Positions 6,738 through 15,654 of a DNA stretch of 64,000 nucleotides are shown here, one piece after another (positions within the stretch are counted from its first letter, which is position 1; every line of letters starts with the position of its first letter). The position numbers and the translations under genes were made by a program. The notes beneath the pieces are model-generated. The model saw nothing but the letters and a program-made list of their open reading frames with translations, was not told the origin of the DNA and did not search any database. This stretch comes from Clostridiales bacterium (GTDB taxonomy: Bacteria; Bacillota; Clostridia; Oscillospirales; Oscillospiraceae): positions 1 through 64,000 of the forward strand of contig JAJBVG010000036.1 of assembly GCA_020859945.1 (NCBI GenBank), in the 5' to 3' direction.

Positions 6738-8891
6738 ATGTCTGCAAGTAGCACGACTGGTCCAGGCCCCCGGCGGCTGACCTCCCGGCAGGTCTCCATC
6801 ATTCAGATGCTGACAAAGACCGGCGCTAAGCCGGTGACCATCAACGCCATTGCGGAAAAGCTGGGCGTCTCCTCCCGAACGGTACTGCGGGAAATGCCCG
6901 CCATCGAAGCCTGGTTCGAGGAGAACGACTTTAAATTCGTCCGCAAGCCCGGCGTGGGCCTGATGATCCAGGAGGAGCCGGAGACCATTCAGCTGCTCCA
7001 GGAGCTGCTGCACACCGAGCAGGTCAAAACCACCTACAGCCGGAAGGAGCGGCGGCGACAGCTGCTGGGCGAGCTGCTGTGCGCCAAGGAGCCGATCAAG
7101 TCCTATGTGTTCCTCTCCCGGTTCCACATCTCCGAGGGCACCCTCTCCAACGATTTGGACGCCCTGAACGACTGGCTCTCCGACTACGGCATCAAGGTCA
7201 TTCGCCGTCCCGGTGTGGGCATCCTGCTGGAGGGCAGCGAAAGCGCCTACCGGCAGGCCATCGCCAACGCCGCGTTCGAGTTCATGGACGAGGGCGAAAT
7301 CCTCCAGCTCCTGCGGGGGCAGAAGGAGGAGCCTTCTCCCAGCAGCTCCACGCTGCTCCAGGACCGGCTGTTCAGCTTCATCGACCCCCAAATCGTCACC
7401 TTTGTGGAACGGGTGCTGGCGGAGTCGGAAAAGCAGCTGGACATCAAGTTCACCGACAGCGGCTATATGGCTCTGGTGGTCCACTTGTCGCTGGCTATCC
7501 GGCGGCTCCAGTCCGGCGAGACCATCGAGATGGACGCCGATGAGCTGGCAGAGCTGGCCGCCCTGCCGGAACACGGGGCCGCAGTCCAAATCGCGGAAAA
7601 AATCAGCGCCCAGTTCAAGCTGGACATCCCAAAGGAAGAGGTCGGGTTCATCACCATGCACCTGTCCAGCGCCCGTATCTGGCCCCAGTCCCGGAAGCCC
7701 CGGAGCCAGGTCCAGTCCATCAACACCCGTCAGGTGGTCATGTCCCTGGTGGATTCGGTGGAAGAAGAAATCGGCCTCCCCTTCCACACCTGCACCCGGA
7801 TGATCGAAGAGCTGATGAGCCACATGGACTCCATGATCAGCCGTCTCTCCCTGAACCTCCACCTGGACAACGCCCAGGTCGAGGACATTCAGCAGAACTA
7901 CCCGGACATCTACGCCGCCGTGGAGCGGGCCTGCGGCATTTTCAAGGACCTGCTCCAAATCAACGACATCTCCCCCTCGGAAATCACCTTCGTGGCCATG
8001 CACTTCGTCGCCGCGGCGGAGACCCTCCGGGTGGAGCAGAAGCGGGTGGCGGTGGCGGTGGTCTGCCCCAGCGGTATGGGTGCCTCCCGGATGCTGGCGG
8101 CCAACCTGATGCGCTCCTTCCACAACATTGAGATTCGCCAAATCGTCTCCGCGTTCAGCCTGGAGCCGAACGCCCTGCGGGAGGCGGGCATCGACCTGGT
8201 GATTTCCACCGTACCCCTCCAGCTGGACTTCCCCAACATCTGCGTCAGCCCCATTCCCCAGGCCCAGGATATGCTGGTCATCACCAACGCGGTGGAGGCC
8301 ATCAACAAAGACCGCAAGGACAACGCGGAGGCCCAGAAAGCCCTGCCCCAGCGGGCGGACACCGTCACTCTGGCGGACATCCGCTCCCTGACCCGGACGG
8401 GGGAGGAAATTTCCCAACTGTTGGACCACTTCACCCTGCGGGAGGTGCCCGGCCTCCAGCGAGCGGAGGAGCTGCTGGGTGAGGCGGCGGGGCTGTTCGC
8501 CAACACGGTGCTGGAGCGCCAGCGCATTGGCAGCGACCTGGCCCGGCGGGAACAGGTGAAAAGCACCTATCTGCCCCACATGAGCATTTACCTGCTGCAC
8601 TGCCGCACTGCGGCGGTCAGCCACTGTCGGTTCGGCTATCTCAGGCTGGACCACACCATCCTCACCCATTCCGGGACGGTGATGGGCGCTGTGCTGTTGC
8701 TGGCCCCCAAAACCGACTGGCCGGAGGGGGTCGAGGTCATCAGCAGGCTGAGTATGCTGCTGGTGGAGGACGAACGATTTTTACAGGCCCTGCAAGCCGG
8801 GGACCAGGACCGGGGGAAGGCCCTGGCGGAACAGGCGCTTGTGAAATATTACGCAACCGAACTAAAAAGAATAGGAGATGGAAAACTATGA
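6738..8891 (+). CDS. mtlR: PRD-containing PTS regulator, MtlR type
   Basis: 717 residues. MtlR-type activators bind the mannitol operon promoter and are switched by phosphorylation from HPr and the mannitol transporter. Domains in order: two helix-turn-helix regions (about 15-65 and 105-160), PRD1 (200-300, with His249 in VVHLSLA), PRD2 (310-430, motif VAMHFVAA), an EIIB-Gat-like domain whose loop CPSGMGAS has Cys443, and an EIIA-like domain from about 560. All parts are present, so the gene appears intact. It overlaps mtlA by four bases (ATGA), which makes regulator and transporter translationally coupled. This is the same family as the half regulator at 13439, which makes that truncation clear by comparison. 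Confidence 0.9.
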   Translation: MSASSTTGPGPRRLTSRQVSIIQMLTKTGAKPVTINAIAEKLGVSSRTVLREMPAIEAWFEENDFKFVRKPGVGLMIQEEPETIQLLQELLHTEQVKTTYSRKERRRQLLGELLCAKEPIKSYVFLSRFHISEGTLSNDLDALNDWLSDYGIKVIRRPGVGILLEGSESAYRQAIANAAFEFMDEGEILQLLRGQKEEPSPSSSTLLQDRLFSFIDPQIVTFVERVLAESEKQLDIKFTDSGYMALVVHLSLAIRRLQSGETIEMDADELAELAALPEHGAAVQIAEKISAQFKLDIPKEEVGFITMHLSSARIWPQSRKPRSQVQSINTRQVVMSLVDSVEEEIGLPFHTCTRMIEELMSHMDSMISRLSLNLHLDNAQVEDIQQNYPDIYAAVERACGIFKDLLQINDISPSEITFVAMHFVAAAETLRVEQKRVAVAVVCPSGMGASRMLAANLMRSFHNIEIRQIVSAFSLEPNALREAGIDLVISTVPLQLDFPNICVSPIPQAQDMLVITNAVEAINKDRKDNAEAQKALPQRADTVTLADIRSLTRTGEEISQLLDHFTLREVPGLQRAEELLGEAAGLFANTVLERQRIGSDLARREQVKSTYLPHMSIYLLHCRTAAVSHCRFGYLRLDHTILTHSGTVMGAVLLLAPKTDWPEGVEVISRLSMLLVEDERFLQALQAGDQDRGKALAEQALVKYYATELKRIGDGKL

Positions 8892-10759
8892 AAAATGGTG
8901 TCCAAAAGATGGGCAAGGTTTTGTCCGGCATGGTTATGCCGAACATCGGCGCCCTTATCGCATTCGGCTTCCTGGCCGCTCTGTTTATCGACTCCGGCTG
9001 GATTCCCAACGCACAACTGGCCGAACTGAACGGCCCCATGCTCACCTACCTCATCCCCATCCTGATCGCCGGTCAGGGCGGCTACATGTTTGGCGGAGAC
9101 CGGGGCCGCGTGGTCGGCTCCATCGCCATCATGGGCGCGATCGTCAGCAGTGATTACACCATGCTGATGGCTGCCATGGTCCTCGGCCCCGTGGGTGGCT
9201 GGAGCATCAAGAAGTTCGACGACGCTATGGAAGGCCATATGCCCGCCGGCTTTGAAATGCTCATCAACAACTTCTCCTGCGGCATCATGGGCATGATTTG
9301 GGCCATCATCGGCTACTACGCCATCGGCCCCATCATGAGCGCGATTTTGGCTGTTCTGACCGCTGGCGTCAACATCCTCATCAACGCCAACCTGCTGCCC
9401 CTCATCGCCATCTTCATCGAGCCTGCAAAGGTGCTGTTCCTGAACAACGCCATCAACCAGGGCGTGTTCACCCCCCTGGCCTCCGTGCAGGCCGCCGAAG
9501 CGGGCAAGTCCATCATCTACATGTTGGAACCCAACCCCGGCCCCGGTCTGGGCGTGCTGCTGGCCTACATGTTCTTCTGCAAGGATAAGGCCACCAAGGA
9601 CTCCGCCCCCGGCGCTATCATCATTCACTTCCTCGGCGGTATCCATGAAATTTACTTCCCCTACGTCCTGATGAACCCCGCCGTTATCGTCGCCCCCATC
9701 GTCGGCAACATGGTCGCCATCTTCTGGTTCAACCTGACCGGCTGCGGCCTGGTGGGTCCTGCCTCCCCCGGCTCCATCATCGCCTTCCTGATGATGACCC
9801 CCGCCAACAAGATGCTCTTCACCATCATCGGCGTGGCGCTGGCAACCGGTGTGTCCTTCGCCATCGCCTCGCCCATTGTGAAGATGTCCGGCGGCAAGAG
9901 CCTGGAGGCCGCCCAGAGCGAAATGGCCTCCATGAAGGCCGAGTCCAAGGGCCAAACCGTCGCTTCCGACGCTCCCACCAAGGAGGCCGGACGGGTCAAG
10001 AAGGTCGTCTTTGCCTGCGACGCCGGCATGGGCTCCTCCGCCATGGGCGCCACCAAGTTCCGCAACCGCGTGAAGACTGTCCGCCCCGACCTGACTGTCA
10101 TCAACACCTCTGTGGACAACATCCCCGGTGACTGCGATATCGCCGTGGTGCAGACCACTCTGGTGGAGCGCGCCCGGAAGTCCGCGCCCCAGGCCCAAAT
10201 CGTCACCATCGGCAACTTCCTGGCCGACCCCAATCTGGACGCGCTGTATGTCCAGCTGACCACCGGCGACGTGCCTGTGGAAAAGGTCATCGCCGCCTCC
10301 GCCGCCGCTGACGACGGCATCCCCACCCCCACCGTCAAAAAGACCGTCATGGTCGCCGAAGGCATCAAGCTGAACCAGGCCCCTGTCACCAAGGAAGAGG
10401 CGATTCAGGCCGCCGGTGAGCTGCTGGCCGAACTGGGTTACGTGGACGCCTCCTATGCCGACGCCATGCAGGAGCGTGAGAAGCTGGTCACCACCTACAT
10501 GGGCATGGGCGTGGCCATCCCCCACGGCACCACCCAGGCCAAGGGCACTGTCAAAAAGACCGGTATCGTCCTGCTCCAGTACCCGGAGGGCGTCTCCTTC
10601 GGCGACGAGAAGGCTCAGCTGGTGTTCGGCATCGCCGGTATCGGCGACGAGCATCTGGACCTGCTTGCCAAGATCTGCGAGACCCTGGAGGACGAGGAGA
10701 CCCTGGACAAGATGAAGAACACCAACGATGTGGACTGGGTCCTCAAGCAGTTGACCTGA
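8888..10759 (+). CDS. mtlA: PTS mannitol transporter, fused IICBA
   Basis: 623 residues, close to the 637 of E. coli MtlA. It imports mannitol and phosphorylates it to mannitol 1-phosphate. Residues 1-340 are the membrane IIC domain, with the conserved GGIHEIYFPYVLMNP loop that binds substrate. The IIB domain begins near 370, with phosphocysteine Cys377 in ACDAGMGSSAMG. The IIA domain (about 480-623) has phosphohistidine His546 in VAIPHGTTQ. A linker rich in Ala, Ser and Lys separates IIC and IIB. It is translated with mtlR and followed by mtlD 147 bases on, so one transcript can supply uptake and the first catabolic step. Confidence 0.95.
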   Translation: MKNGVQKMGKVLSGMVMPNIGALIAFGFLAALFIDSGWIPNAQLAELNGPMLTYLIPILIAGQGGYMFGGDRGRVVGSIAIMGAIVSSDYTMLMAAMVLGPVGGWSIKKFDDAMEGHMPAGFEMLINNFSCGIMGMIWAIIGYYAIGPIMSAILAVLTAGVNILINANLLPLIAIFIEPAKVLFLNNAINQGVFTPLASVQAAEAGKSIIYMLEPNPGPGLGVLLAYMFFCKDKATKDSAPGAIIIHFLGGIHEIYFPYVLMNPAVIVAPIVGNMVAIFWFNLTGCGLVGPASPGSIIAFLMMTPANKMLFTIIGVALATGVSFAIASPIVKMSGGKSLEAAQSEMASMKAESKGQTVASDAPTKEAGRVKKVVFACDAGMGSSAMGATKFRNRVKTVRPDLTVINTSVDNIPGDCDIAVVQTTLVERARKSAPQAQIVTIGNFLADPNLDALYVQLTTGDVPVEKVIAASAAADDGIPTPTVKKTVMVAEGIKLNQAPVTKEEAIQAAGELLAELGYVDASYADAMQEREKLVTTYMGMGVAIPHGTTQAKGTVKKTGIVLLQYPEGVSFGDEKAQLVFGIAGIGDEHLDLLAKICETLEDEETLDKMKNTNDVDWVLKQLT

Positions 10760-10906
10760 TTCTATACCCCCTTGGGCGGCGGGCCTGCGCCCGCTGCCCT
10801 TCCCCCGAAATGACTCTCCACCAACAGGACAATGCCGCGCACTTCTACCCTGCCGGGTCTGTGCGGCGTTTCCTTCCCCAAAATTCTGCGAAAGAGGTAA
10901 TGTGAT

Positions 10907-12064
10907 ATGAAAACCGCAATCCAGTTTGGCGGCGGCAACATTGGCCGCGGGTTCATCGGTATGCTGCTCTCTCAGGCGGGCTATCGCGTCGTCTTTGCGG
11001 ACGTGGCCGCGCCCATCATTGAGCGCCTGAATCAGGACGGCTGTTATACCGTCCACATCATGGACACCGAGGTCGAGGACGTGAAGATCACCAACGTCTG
11101 CGGCATCATGTCCAACGGCCCGGAGGTCATCGACGCCATCGCCGACCCGGACACCACCATCCTGACCACCGCTGTGGGTCTGCGGGTGCTGGGCTTCATC
11201 GCTCCCACCATCGCCCAGGGCATCCAGAAGCGCATCGCTAACGGCGTCAAGGTGCCGCTGAACCTGATTGCCTGCGAGAACGCCATCCGCGCCACCTCCC
11301 AGCTGAAAGAGCACGTCTACAAGGCCCTCTCCGATGAGGAAAAGGCGTACTGCGAGGAGTATGTGGGCTTTGCCGACTGCTCCGTGGACCGCATTGTGCC
11401 TCCCGTCCGCAGCGAGAACCCCATCGACGTGGTGGTGGAGAAATACTGCGAGTGGAACGTAGAGAAAGCCTCCCTCAAGGGCGAGATCCCCGAAATCGCC
11501 GGGATGAACCTGGCCTCCAACCTGATGGCCTATATCCAGCGCAAGCTGTTCACCCTGAACACCGGCCACTGCATCACCGCTTACACCGGCGTTCTGGCGG
11601 GTCACAAGACCATCGATCAGGCCATTGCCGACCCCAAGATCTACGAGCTGGTCCACGCCGCCATGCAGCAGTCCGGTGACGGTCTGATTCAGGAGTTCGG
11701 CTTCGACAAGGACGCTCATTATAAGTATATTGAGAAGATCATTGGCCGCTTCAAGAACCCCTACCTCCAGGACGACGTGACCCGTGTGGGCCGGGAGCCG
11801 CTGCGCAAGCTGTCCGCCACCGACCGGCTGGTCAGCCCGCTGCAAACCGCCATGAAGTATGGCCTGCCTGTGGACAAACTCATTGTTGGCATCGGCGCGG
11901 CCCTGCGGTATAATAACCCTGAGGACCCCCAGAGCGTGGAGCTTCAGGGCAAAATCGCCGAAAAGGGCGTCGCCGCCGCCTTCTCCGAGGTCTCCGGCGT
12001 CACTGACCAGGCCATTTTGGACCAGGTCGCCGCCGCTTACGACCAGGTCGTCACCATGTTTTAA
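10907..12064 (+). CDS. mtlD: Mannitol-1-phosphate 5-dehydrogenase
   Basis: 385 residues, the family's normal length. It oxidises mannitol 1-phosphate to fructose 6-phosphate with NAD+. The Rossmann motif GGGNIGRGFIG is at residues 8-18, and the C-terminal catalytic domain holds the expected NTGHCITAYTG stretch. The start codon follows a good AAGAGGTAA ribosome site. The 147-base gap from mtlA contains an imperfect GC hairpin (about 10831-10873) that could act as a partial attenuator. Together with mtlR, mtlA and the downstream HPr gene it forms a complete mannitol operon. Confidence 0.95.
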   Translation: MKTAIQFGGGNIGRGFIGMLLSQAGYRVVFADVAAPIIERLNQDGCYTVHIMDTEVEDVKITNVCGIMSNGPEVIDAIADPDTTILTTAVGLRVLGFIAPTIAQGIQKRIANGVKVPLNLIACENAIRATSQLKEHVYKALSDEEKAYCEEYVGFADCSVDRIVPPVRSENPIDVVVEKYCEWNVEKASLKGEIPEIAGMNLASNLMAYIQRKLFTLNTGHCITAYTGVLAGHKTIDQAIADPKIYELVHAAMQQSGDGLIQEFGFDKDAHYKYIEKIIGRFKNPYLQDDVTRVGREPLRKLSATDRLVSPLQTAMKYGLPVDKLIVGIGAALRYNNPEDPQSVELQGKIAEKGVAAAFSEVSGVTDQAILDQVAAAYDQVVTMF

Positions 12065-12215
12065 ATTTTAAGGTAACACCGCCCGTTTTCGGGCAGTGTC
12101 GCCCATATATCATCTCCCCTCCTTTCGTTCCATCCACCTCCTTTTGTTCCCAAACCCACCTGGCCGGGGTCGCCCCGGCTGGGCGGGCGCGGCTCTTCCG
12201 GGAAAGGACAGAATC

Positions 12216-12488
12216 ATGACGTCAATCAAGCTGCATCTCCACGAGGACGACTTTTTTCACGCCCGGCCCGCCGCCGTCACTGCCGCTGCCGCCAAACGGT
12301 TCGACAGCGTGGTTATGGTGGTCCTGGGAACCGAGCTTGCAGACGGGAAGGACGCCATGTCCCTCATGCGGCTGAGCCACCCCCGAGGGCGGACGGTGGA
12401 GTTGATCGCCGACGGCCCCGATGAGGCCGCCGCGCTGGAGGCGGTGTCTGCCGCCATCCGCCAGTGCTTTCAAATGGCGGGAGAATGA
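12216..12488 (+). CDS. HPr-family phosphocarrier with His15 but Asp at position 46
   Basis: 90 residues. HPr passes phosphate from enzyme I to sugar-specific PTS enzymes through His15. The start at 12216 follows GGAAAGGAC and places FFHARPA so that His is exactly residue 15. Residue 46, normally Ser and the target of HPr kinase in Firmicutes, is Asp (GKDAMSL). It should therefore carry phosphate for transport but not form the Ser46-phosphate signal for CcpA. Its place after mtlD suggests it serves the mannitol transporter. A second HPr-like gene at 55122 has the opposite pattern (Tyr15, Ser46). Confidence 0.85.
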   Translation: MTSIKLHLHEDDFFHARPAAVTAAAAKRFDSVVMVVLGTELADGKDAMSLMRLSHPRGRTVELIADGPDEAAALEAVSAAIRQCFQMAGE

Positions 12489-12491
12489 CCG

Positions 12492-12668
12492 AAAAGCCGC
12501 ACGTTGAGGTGTCCGCCGAAGGCGCTGGGGGAGGCGGTGGAGCAGATTACTGCGAAGAACTACGATGAGTTCTTTGGCATTGATGTGCCGCCGGAAATCA
12601 TCCATTATGGCATTGCATTTTATAAGAAAAAGTGCCGGGTCAAGATGGAACGGGTACAGGGAGCTTAA
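12492..12668 (+). pseudogene. C-terminal fragment of an AAA-like ATPase/PD-(D/E)xK family protein
   Basis: An open frame without a start ends at 12668 and reads ALGEAVEQITAKNYDEFF, then IHYGIAFYKKKCRV. This is the typical end of the widespread mobile-element-like proteins that combine an AAA-like N-terminus with a C-terminal PD-(D/E)xK nuclease domain. Only about 50 codons remain, starting four bases after the HPr stop. Nothing of the N-terminal part is present. It is a non-functional remnant and, with the tRNA fragment 150 bases on, marks a deletion or excision scar. Confidence 0.6.
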
Positions 12669-12817
12669 CGAGATTCGCTTGCCCCAATTTTACCCCAACC
12701 TAAACGTCCCTGTTTGCGGCGAATTAGAAGTTGTGTATAAATGTCTTAAAAAGGCTTCCTAAAGTCGCGGAAATGCGCTTGTACAGGAACATTTTTTGAA
12801 AAACCAAATGTTGTCAT

Positions 12818-12863
12818 CCTTATAACCCGGGGACCGGTGGTTCAAATCCGGCCCCCACAACCA
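12818..12863 (+). pseudogene. 3' half of a tRNA gene (anticodon loop to CCA)
   Basis: The sequence runs from an anticodon-loop-like CTTATAA through the start of a variable region, a T arm with the loop TTCAAAT, and an acceptor end closing in ACAACCA. The T stem has one mismatch, and no 5' half with D arm lies upstream. This is what a tRNA-targeted integration site (attachment site) leaves behind. It is not a working tRNA. Confidence 0.6.
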
Positions 12864-12864
12864 T

Positions 12865-12912
12865 AAGAAGTTCTGAAATCTATGGGTTTCAGAGCTTCTT
12901 TCTTTACTTTTT
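12865..12912 (+). terminator. Terminator after the tRNA fragment
   Basis: A 14-base stem (12865-12878 with 12887-12900, one G-T pair) is followed by TTCTTTACTTTTT. It directly follows the tRNA remnant and probably belonged to that gene. Confidence 0.7.
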
Positions 12913-13249
12913 AGCTCTTTTGATTGCTTCGATTCGTAAACACCGCTTGATTTTGACCCCAATTCAATTTTTGAAAAACGGCGAAGAAGCCGAAAAAGTG
13001 ATAAAATTCAAAACAATTTGCTTATGGCTAATTTGAGCACATATTACGCGCCAAATCCAGAGGCAAAAGGAAAGTCATGCCGCGTTCCAATATGTACGTT
13101 CCGAAACTGGCCTTCTCTGAAAAATGGCCTGCCCATCCATCATTGAAACCAAAACCCGGCCGGGACAGCTATGGCTCCTGGCTGAAGGAGAACAGGAAGT
13201 CGATATACTCGTAAATGTCGTTCATCTGTTTGAATTCATTCCGGTATGG
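12913..13249. other. Intergenic region with a possible gene tail on the minus strand
   Basis: No complete gene. On the minus strand a short frame (about 13260-13187) ends NDIYEYIDFLFSFSQEP and then stops; it has no start and no recognised family, so it may be another gene remnant. The sequence is AT-rich on its left half. Confidence 0.35.
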
Positions 13250-13296
13250 ATTCTAACCACATTCTAACCATTTTTGTCAATATGGTTGGATAGAAT
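13250..13296. promoter_or_regulatory. Operator-like repeats upstream of the fused PTS gene
   Basis: ATTCTAACCA occurs twice in tandem (13250-13259 and 13261-13270), and an inverted relative TGGTTGGATAGAAT lies at 13283-13296. Spacing and symmetry suggest a protein-binding site about 70 bases upstream of the promoter. The binding protein is unknown. Confidence 0.4.
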
Positions 13297-13367
13297 CATC
13301 GAACCGGATACGTCTGGACACAATGTCCTTGCACAAACCTCATGCAGAAAACTGGATTCCTCCCCGA

Positions 13368-13396
13368 TTGTTTTTCCCCGTCCAGCCCTCTATAAT
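13368..13396 (+). promoter_or_regulatory. Promoter of the fused BglG/UlaA gene
   Basis: TTGTTT (13368-13373) and TATAAT (13391-13396) are 17 bases apart. The start codon is at 13439, preceded by the ribosome site AAGGAGGA. Confidence 0.65.
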
Positions 13397-13438
13397 AAAA
13401 CTATCATAAAGTCCATACGGAAGAAAAGGAGGAATGTT

Positions 13439-15571
13439 ATGCCGCTGTATATGAACGCGCGCTGCAAGCAGATTTTGAATCTCCTGCTGACGCGGTCAGA
13501 GTACATCTCCATGAACCAGCTGGCCCAGGCGCTGGGTGTTTCCCGGCGGACGGTCTACTACGACCTGGAGAAGATCAACCTCTGGCTCAAGCAAGCCCAG
13601 CTGCCGGAGCTGGAGATCGTGCGGGAAAAGGGCGTGTTTATCTCTCACAGCCGGAGGAAGAAAATTCAGCGCCTGCTGGAAACGGACACCCAGGAGCAGA
13701 TTTATATTTTCTTCCGGTCGGAGCGGGTGAAGTGCATCATCTGCCAGGTGATTTATTCGCCGGAACCGGTCTACCTGGAGCAGCTGACCGACTGCCTGGA
13801 GGTCAGCCGCAACACCGTGTTCACCGACCTGAAGGAGGTGACGCGCACCCTGAAGCAGTACAGCCTGCGCCTGGAGTACCAGCCCAAAACCGGCTACTAC
13901 CTCTCCGGCGACCAGGTGCGCATCCGGGCGCTGTTCTGCCTGTACTTCAATGAACTGCGCTCCCTGTTCACCAGCGGGGCGGTGAAATTCTTTCAGATGG
14001 AGCAAATTCAGGGCTATCTGGAGACATTGGAACAGATTCAGGCGGAACTGGGCATCGATTATGTGGAGGGCGTGCTGCTGTCCCTGGCCGCGCTGGTGCC
14101 CCTGTCTTACCGGGACGGGCCGGAGCTGGTCATCACCGGCCTGAAAGAGGCGGAGATTCGGAAAACCAGAGAGTTTGCGCTGATCGGGAAGTATTTCCCC
14201 GACCTGCCCGAAAGCGAGCAGTTGTACCTGACCCTGCACCTGCTGGCGCTGCTGGGTCTGCTGCTCCAGAAGAAGGACACCCAGTCCTGCATCAAGGGCA
14301 CCATTAAAACCATCCTCGGCTTCATCATCCTGAACGCCGGTTCCAATGTGGTCCAGGAGGCCATCATCCCCTTCGGCGACCTGTTCCAAATCGCCTTTGG
14401 CGTGGAGGGCGTCGTCCCCAACAACGAGGCCATCACCTCTCTGGGCCTGTCCGAGTTTGCAGTCCAGACCGCCTCCATCTTCGCGCTGGGCATGGTGTGC
14501 AACATCCTCCTGGCCCGGTTCTCCCGGTTGAAGTACATCTTCCTGACCGGCCACCACGCCCTCTATATGTCCTGCCTGATTGCCATTCTGATGTCCATCG
14601 CCGGCATGAGCGGCGTACAGCTCATCGTCACCGGTGCGCTGCTGCTGGGCCTGGTCATGGCGGTGTTCCCCGCGCTGATGCAACCCACCATCCGCAAGGT
14701 CACTGGCGACGACTCTCTGGCCCTGGGACACTTCGGCAGCGGCTGCTACTGGCTCAGCGCCCAAATCGGCAAGCTTTTTGGCCGGGACGAAAACACCACC
14801 ACCACGGAGGACATCAAATTCCCTCAGTTCCTGTCCTTCCTGCGTGAAAACACCATCTCCATTGCCATTGCCATGTTCATCTGCTATGTGCCCGTCTCTC
14901 TGATCGCCACAATGCAGGACGCCGCGGCTGCTGCGGAAATCTTCGAGGATCAGAACTGGTTCCTGTACTCCCTCATCATGTCCATCACCTTCTCCGCCGG
15001 TATTTACATCGTTCTGGCCGGTGTCCGTATGCTCATCAACGAGATCGTCCCCGCCTTCAAGGGCATCTCTGAAAAGCTGGTCCCCAACGCCAAGCCCGCT
15101 CTGGACTGCCCCATCGTGTTCCCCTTCGCCCCCAACGCTGTTCTGATTGGCTTCTTCTGCTCTTTCCTCGGCGGCATCCTGGGCATGATCGTCCTGGCCC
15201 TGATGGGCAACGCCGGTCTCGCCGTGGCCATCATCCTCCCCGGCGCGGTGCTGCACTTCTTCTGCGGCGCGACGGCTGGCGTCTGCGGCAACGCCACCGG
15301 CGGACTGAAAGGCTGCGTGGTCGGCTCTTTCGTTCACGGCGTGGTGGCTACCTTCCTGGCCGCTGGCCTGTACCCGGTGCTGGGGCAGATGGGCTTTGCC
15401 AACACCACCTTCTCCGACACTGACTTCACCCTCGTAGGTATCCTCTTCGGCAACCTGATAAAAGTCGTCAACGCCAACACTCTGTCCATCATCGTCGTCG
15501 TGCTGTTCCTGCTGCCGGTGCTTTACAACTACACCATCGGCAGAAAAGCCCACGCCAAAGCCGCCGACTAA
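13439..15571 (+). CDS. In-frame fusion: N-terminal half of a BglG/MtlR-type regulator joined to ascorbate-type PTS IIC (UlaA)
   Basis: 710 residues from the start MPLYMNARC. Residues 1-267 match a PRD regulator: helix-turn-helix regions (SMNQLAQALGVSRRTVYYDL and LTDCLEVSRNTVFTDLKEV) and the beginning of PRD1, ending in LYLTLHLL. With no frame change, residues from about 268 (ALLGLLLQKK, then IKGTIKTILGF) are UlaA, the membrane IIC of the ascorbate PTS, including VPNNEAI and the ARFSRLKYIFLTGHH loop, complete to its normal C-terminus. The regulator has lost PRD2, EIIB and EIIA parts; UlaA has lost about 20 N-terminal residues. The IIB gene follows 83 bases on, but no IIA gene is present. The likely origin is a deletion between CTGCTGG repeats in neighbouring genes. 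Such a fusion is not a known architecture. An assembly error must be excluded. Confidence 0.85.
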   Translation: MPLYMNARCKQILNLLLTRSEYISMNQLAQALGVSRRTVYYDLEKINLWLKQAQLPELEIVREKGVFISHSRRKKIQRLLETDTQEQIYIFFRSERVKCIICQVIYSPEPVYLEQLTDCLEVSRNTVFTDLKEVTRTLKQYSLRLEYQPKTGYYLSGDQVRIRALFCLYFNELRSLFTSGAVKFFQMEQIQGYLETLEQIQAELGIDYVEGVLLSLAALVPLSYRDGPELVITGLKEAEIRKTREFALIGKYFPDLPESEQLYLTLHLLALLGLLLQKKDTQSCIKGTIKTILGFIILNAGSNVVQEAIIPFGDLFQIAFGVEGVVPNNEAITSLGLSEFAVQTASIFALGMVCNILLARFSRLKYIFLTGHHALYMSCLIAILMSIAGMSGVQLIVTGALLLGLVMAVFPALMQPTIRKVTGDDSLALGHFGSGCYWLSAQIGKLFGRDENTTTTEDIKFPQFLSFLRENTISIAIAMFICYVPVSLIATMQDAAAAAEIFEDQNWFLYSLIMSITFSAGIYIVLAGVRMLINEIVPAFKGISEKLVPNAKPALDCPIVFPFAPNAVLIGFFCSFLGGILGMIVLALMGNAGLAVAIILPGAVLHFFCGATAGVCGNATGGLKGCVVGSFVHGVVATFLAAGLYPVLGQMGFANTTFSDTDFTLVGILFGNLIKVVNANTLSIIVVVLFLLPVLYNYTIGRKAHAKAAD

Positions 15572-15654
15572 AAACGGCTCATCCATCTGTCGCTCATTCC
15601 GCTTATCATCCTGCGGAAATCAATCCAATTTGTATTATAAAGGAGAATATTACT

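Noticed and set aside
6732-8669. Minus-strand open frame of about 645 codons opposite mtlR
   Set aside because: Shadow of mtlR, which has complete domain structure on the plus strand.
8849-11845. Minus-strand open frame of almost 1000 codons across mtlA and mtlD
   Set aside because: Shadow frame. It spans two well-identified plus-strand genes and the gap between them, and has the Gly/His/Asp-rich composition typical of antisense to GC-rich genes.
12818-12863. A functional tRNA gene
   Set aside because: Only the 3' half is present and the T stem has a mismatch; no 5' half lies upstream.
13496-15586. Minus-strand open frame of about 700 codons opposite the BglG/UlaA gene
   Set aside because: Shadow; the plus strand has promoter, ribosome site and recognisable domains.
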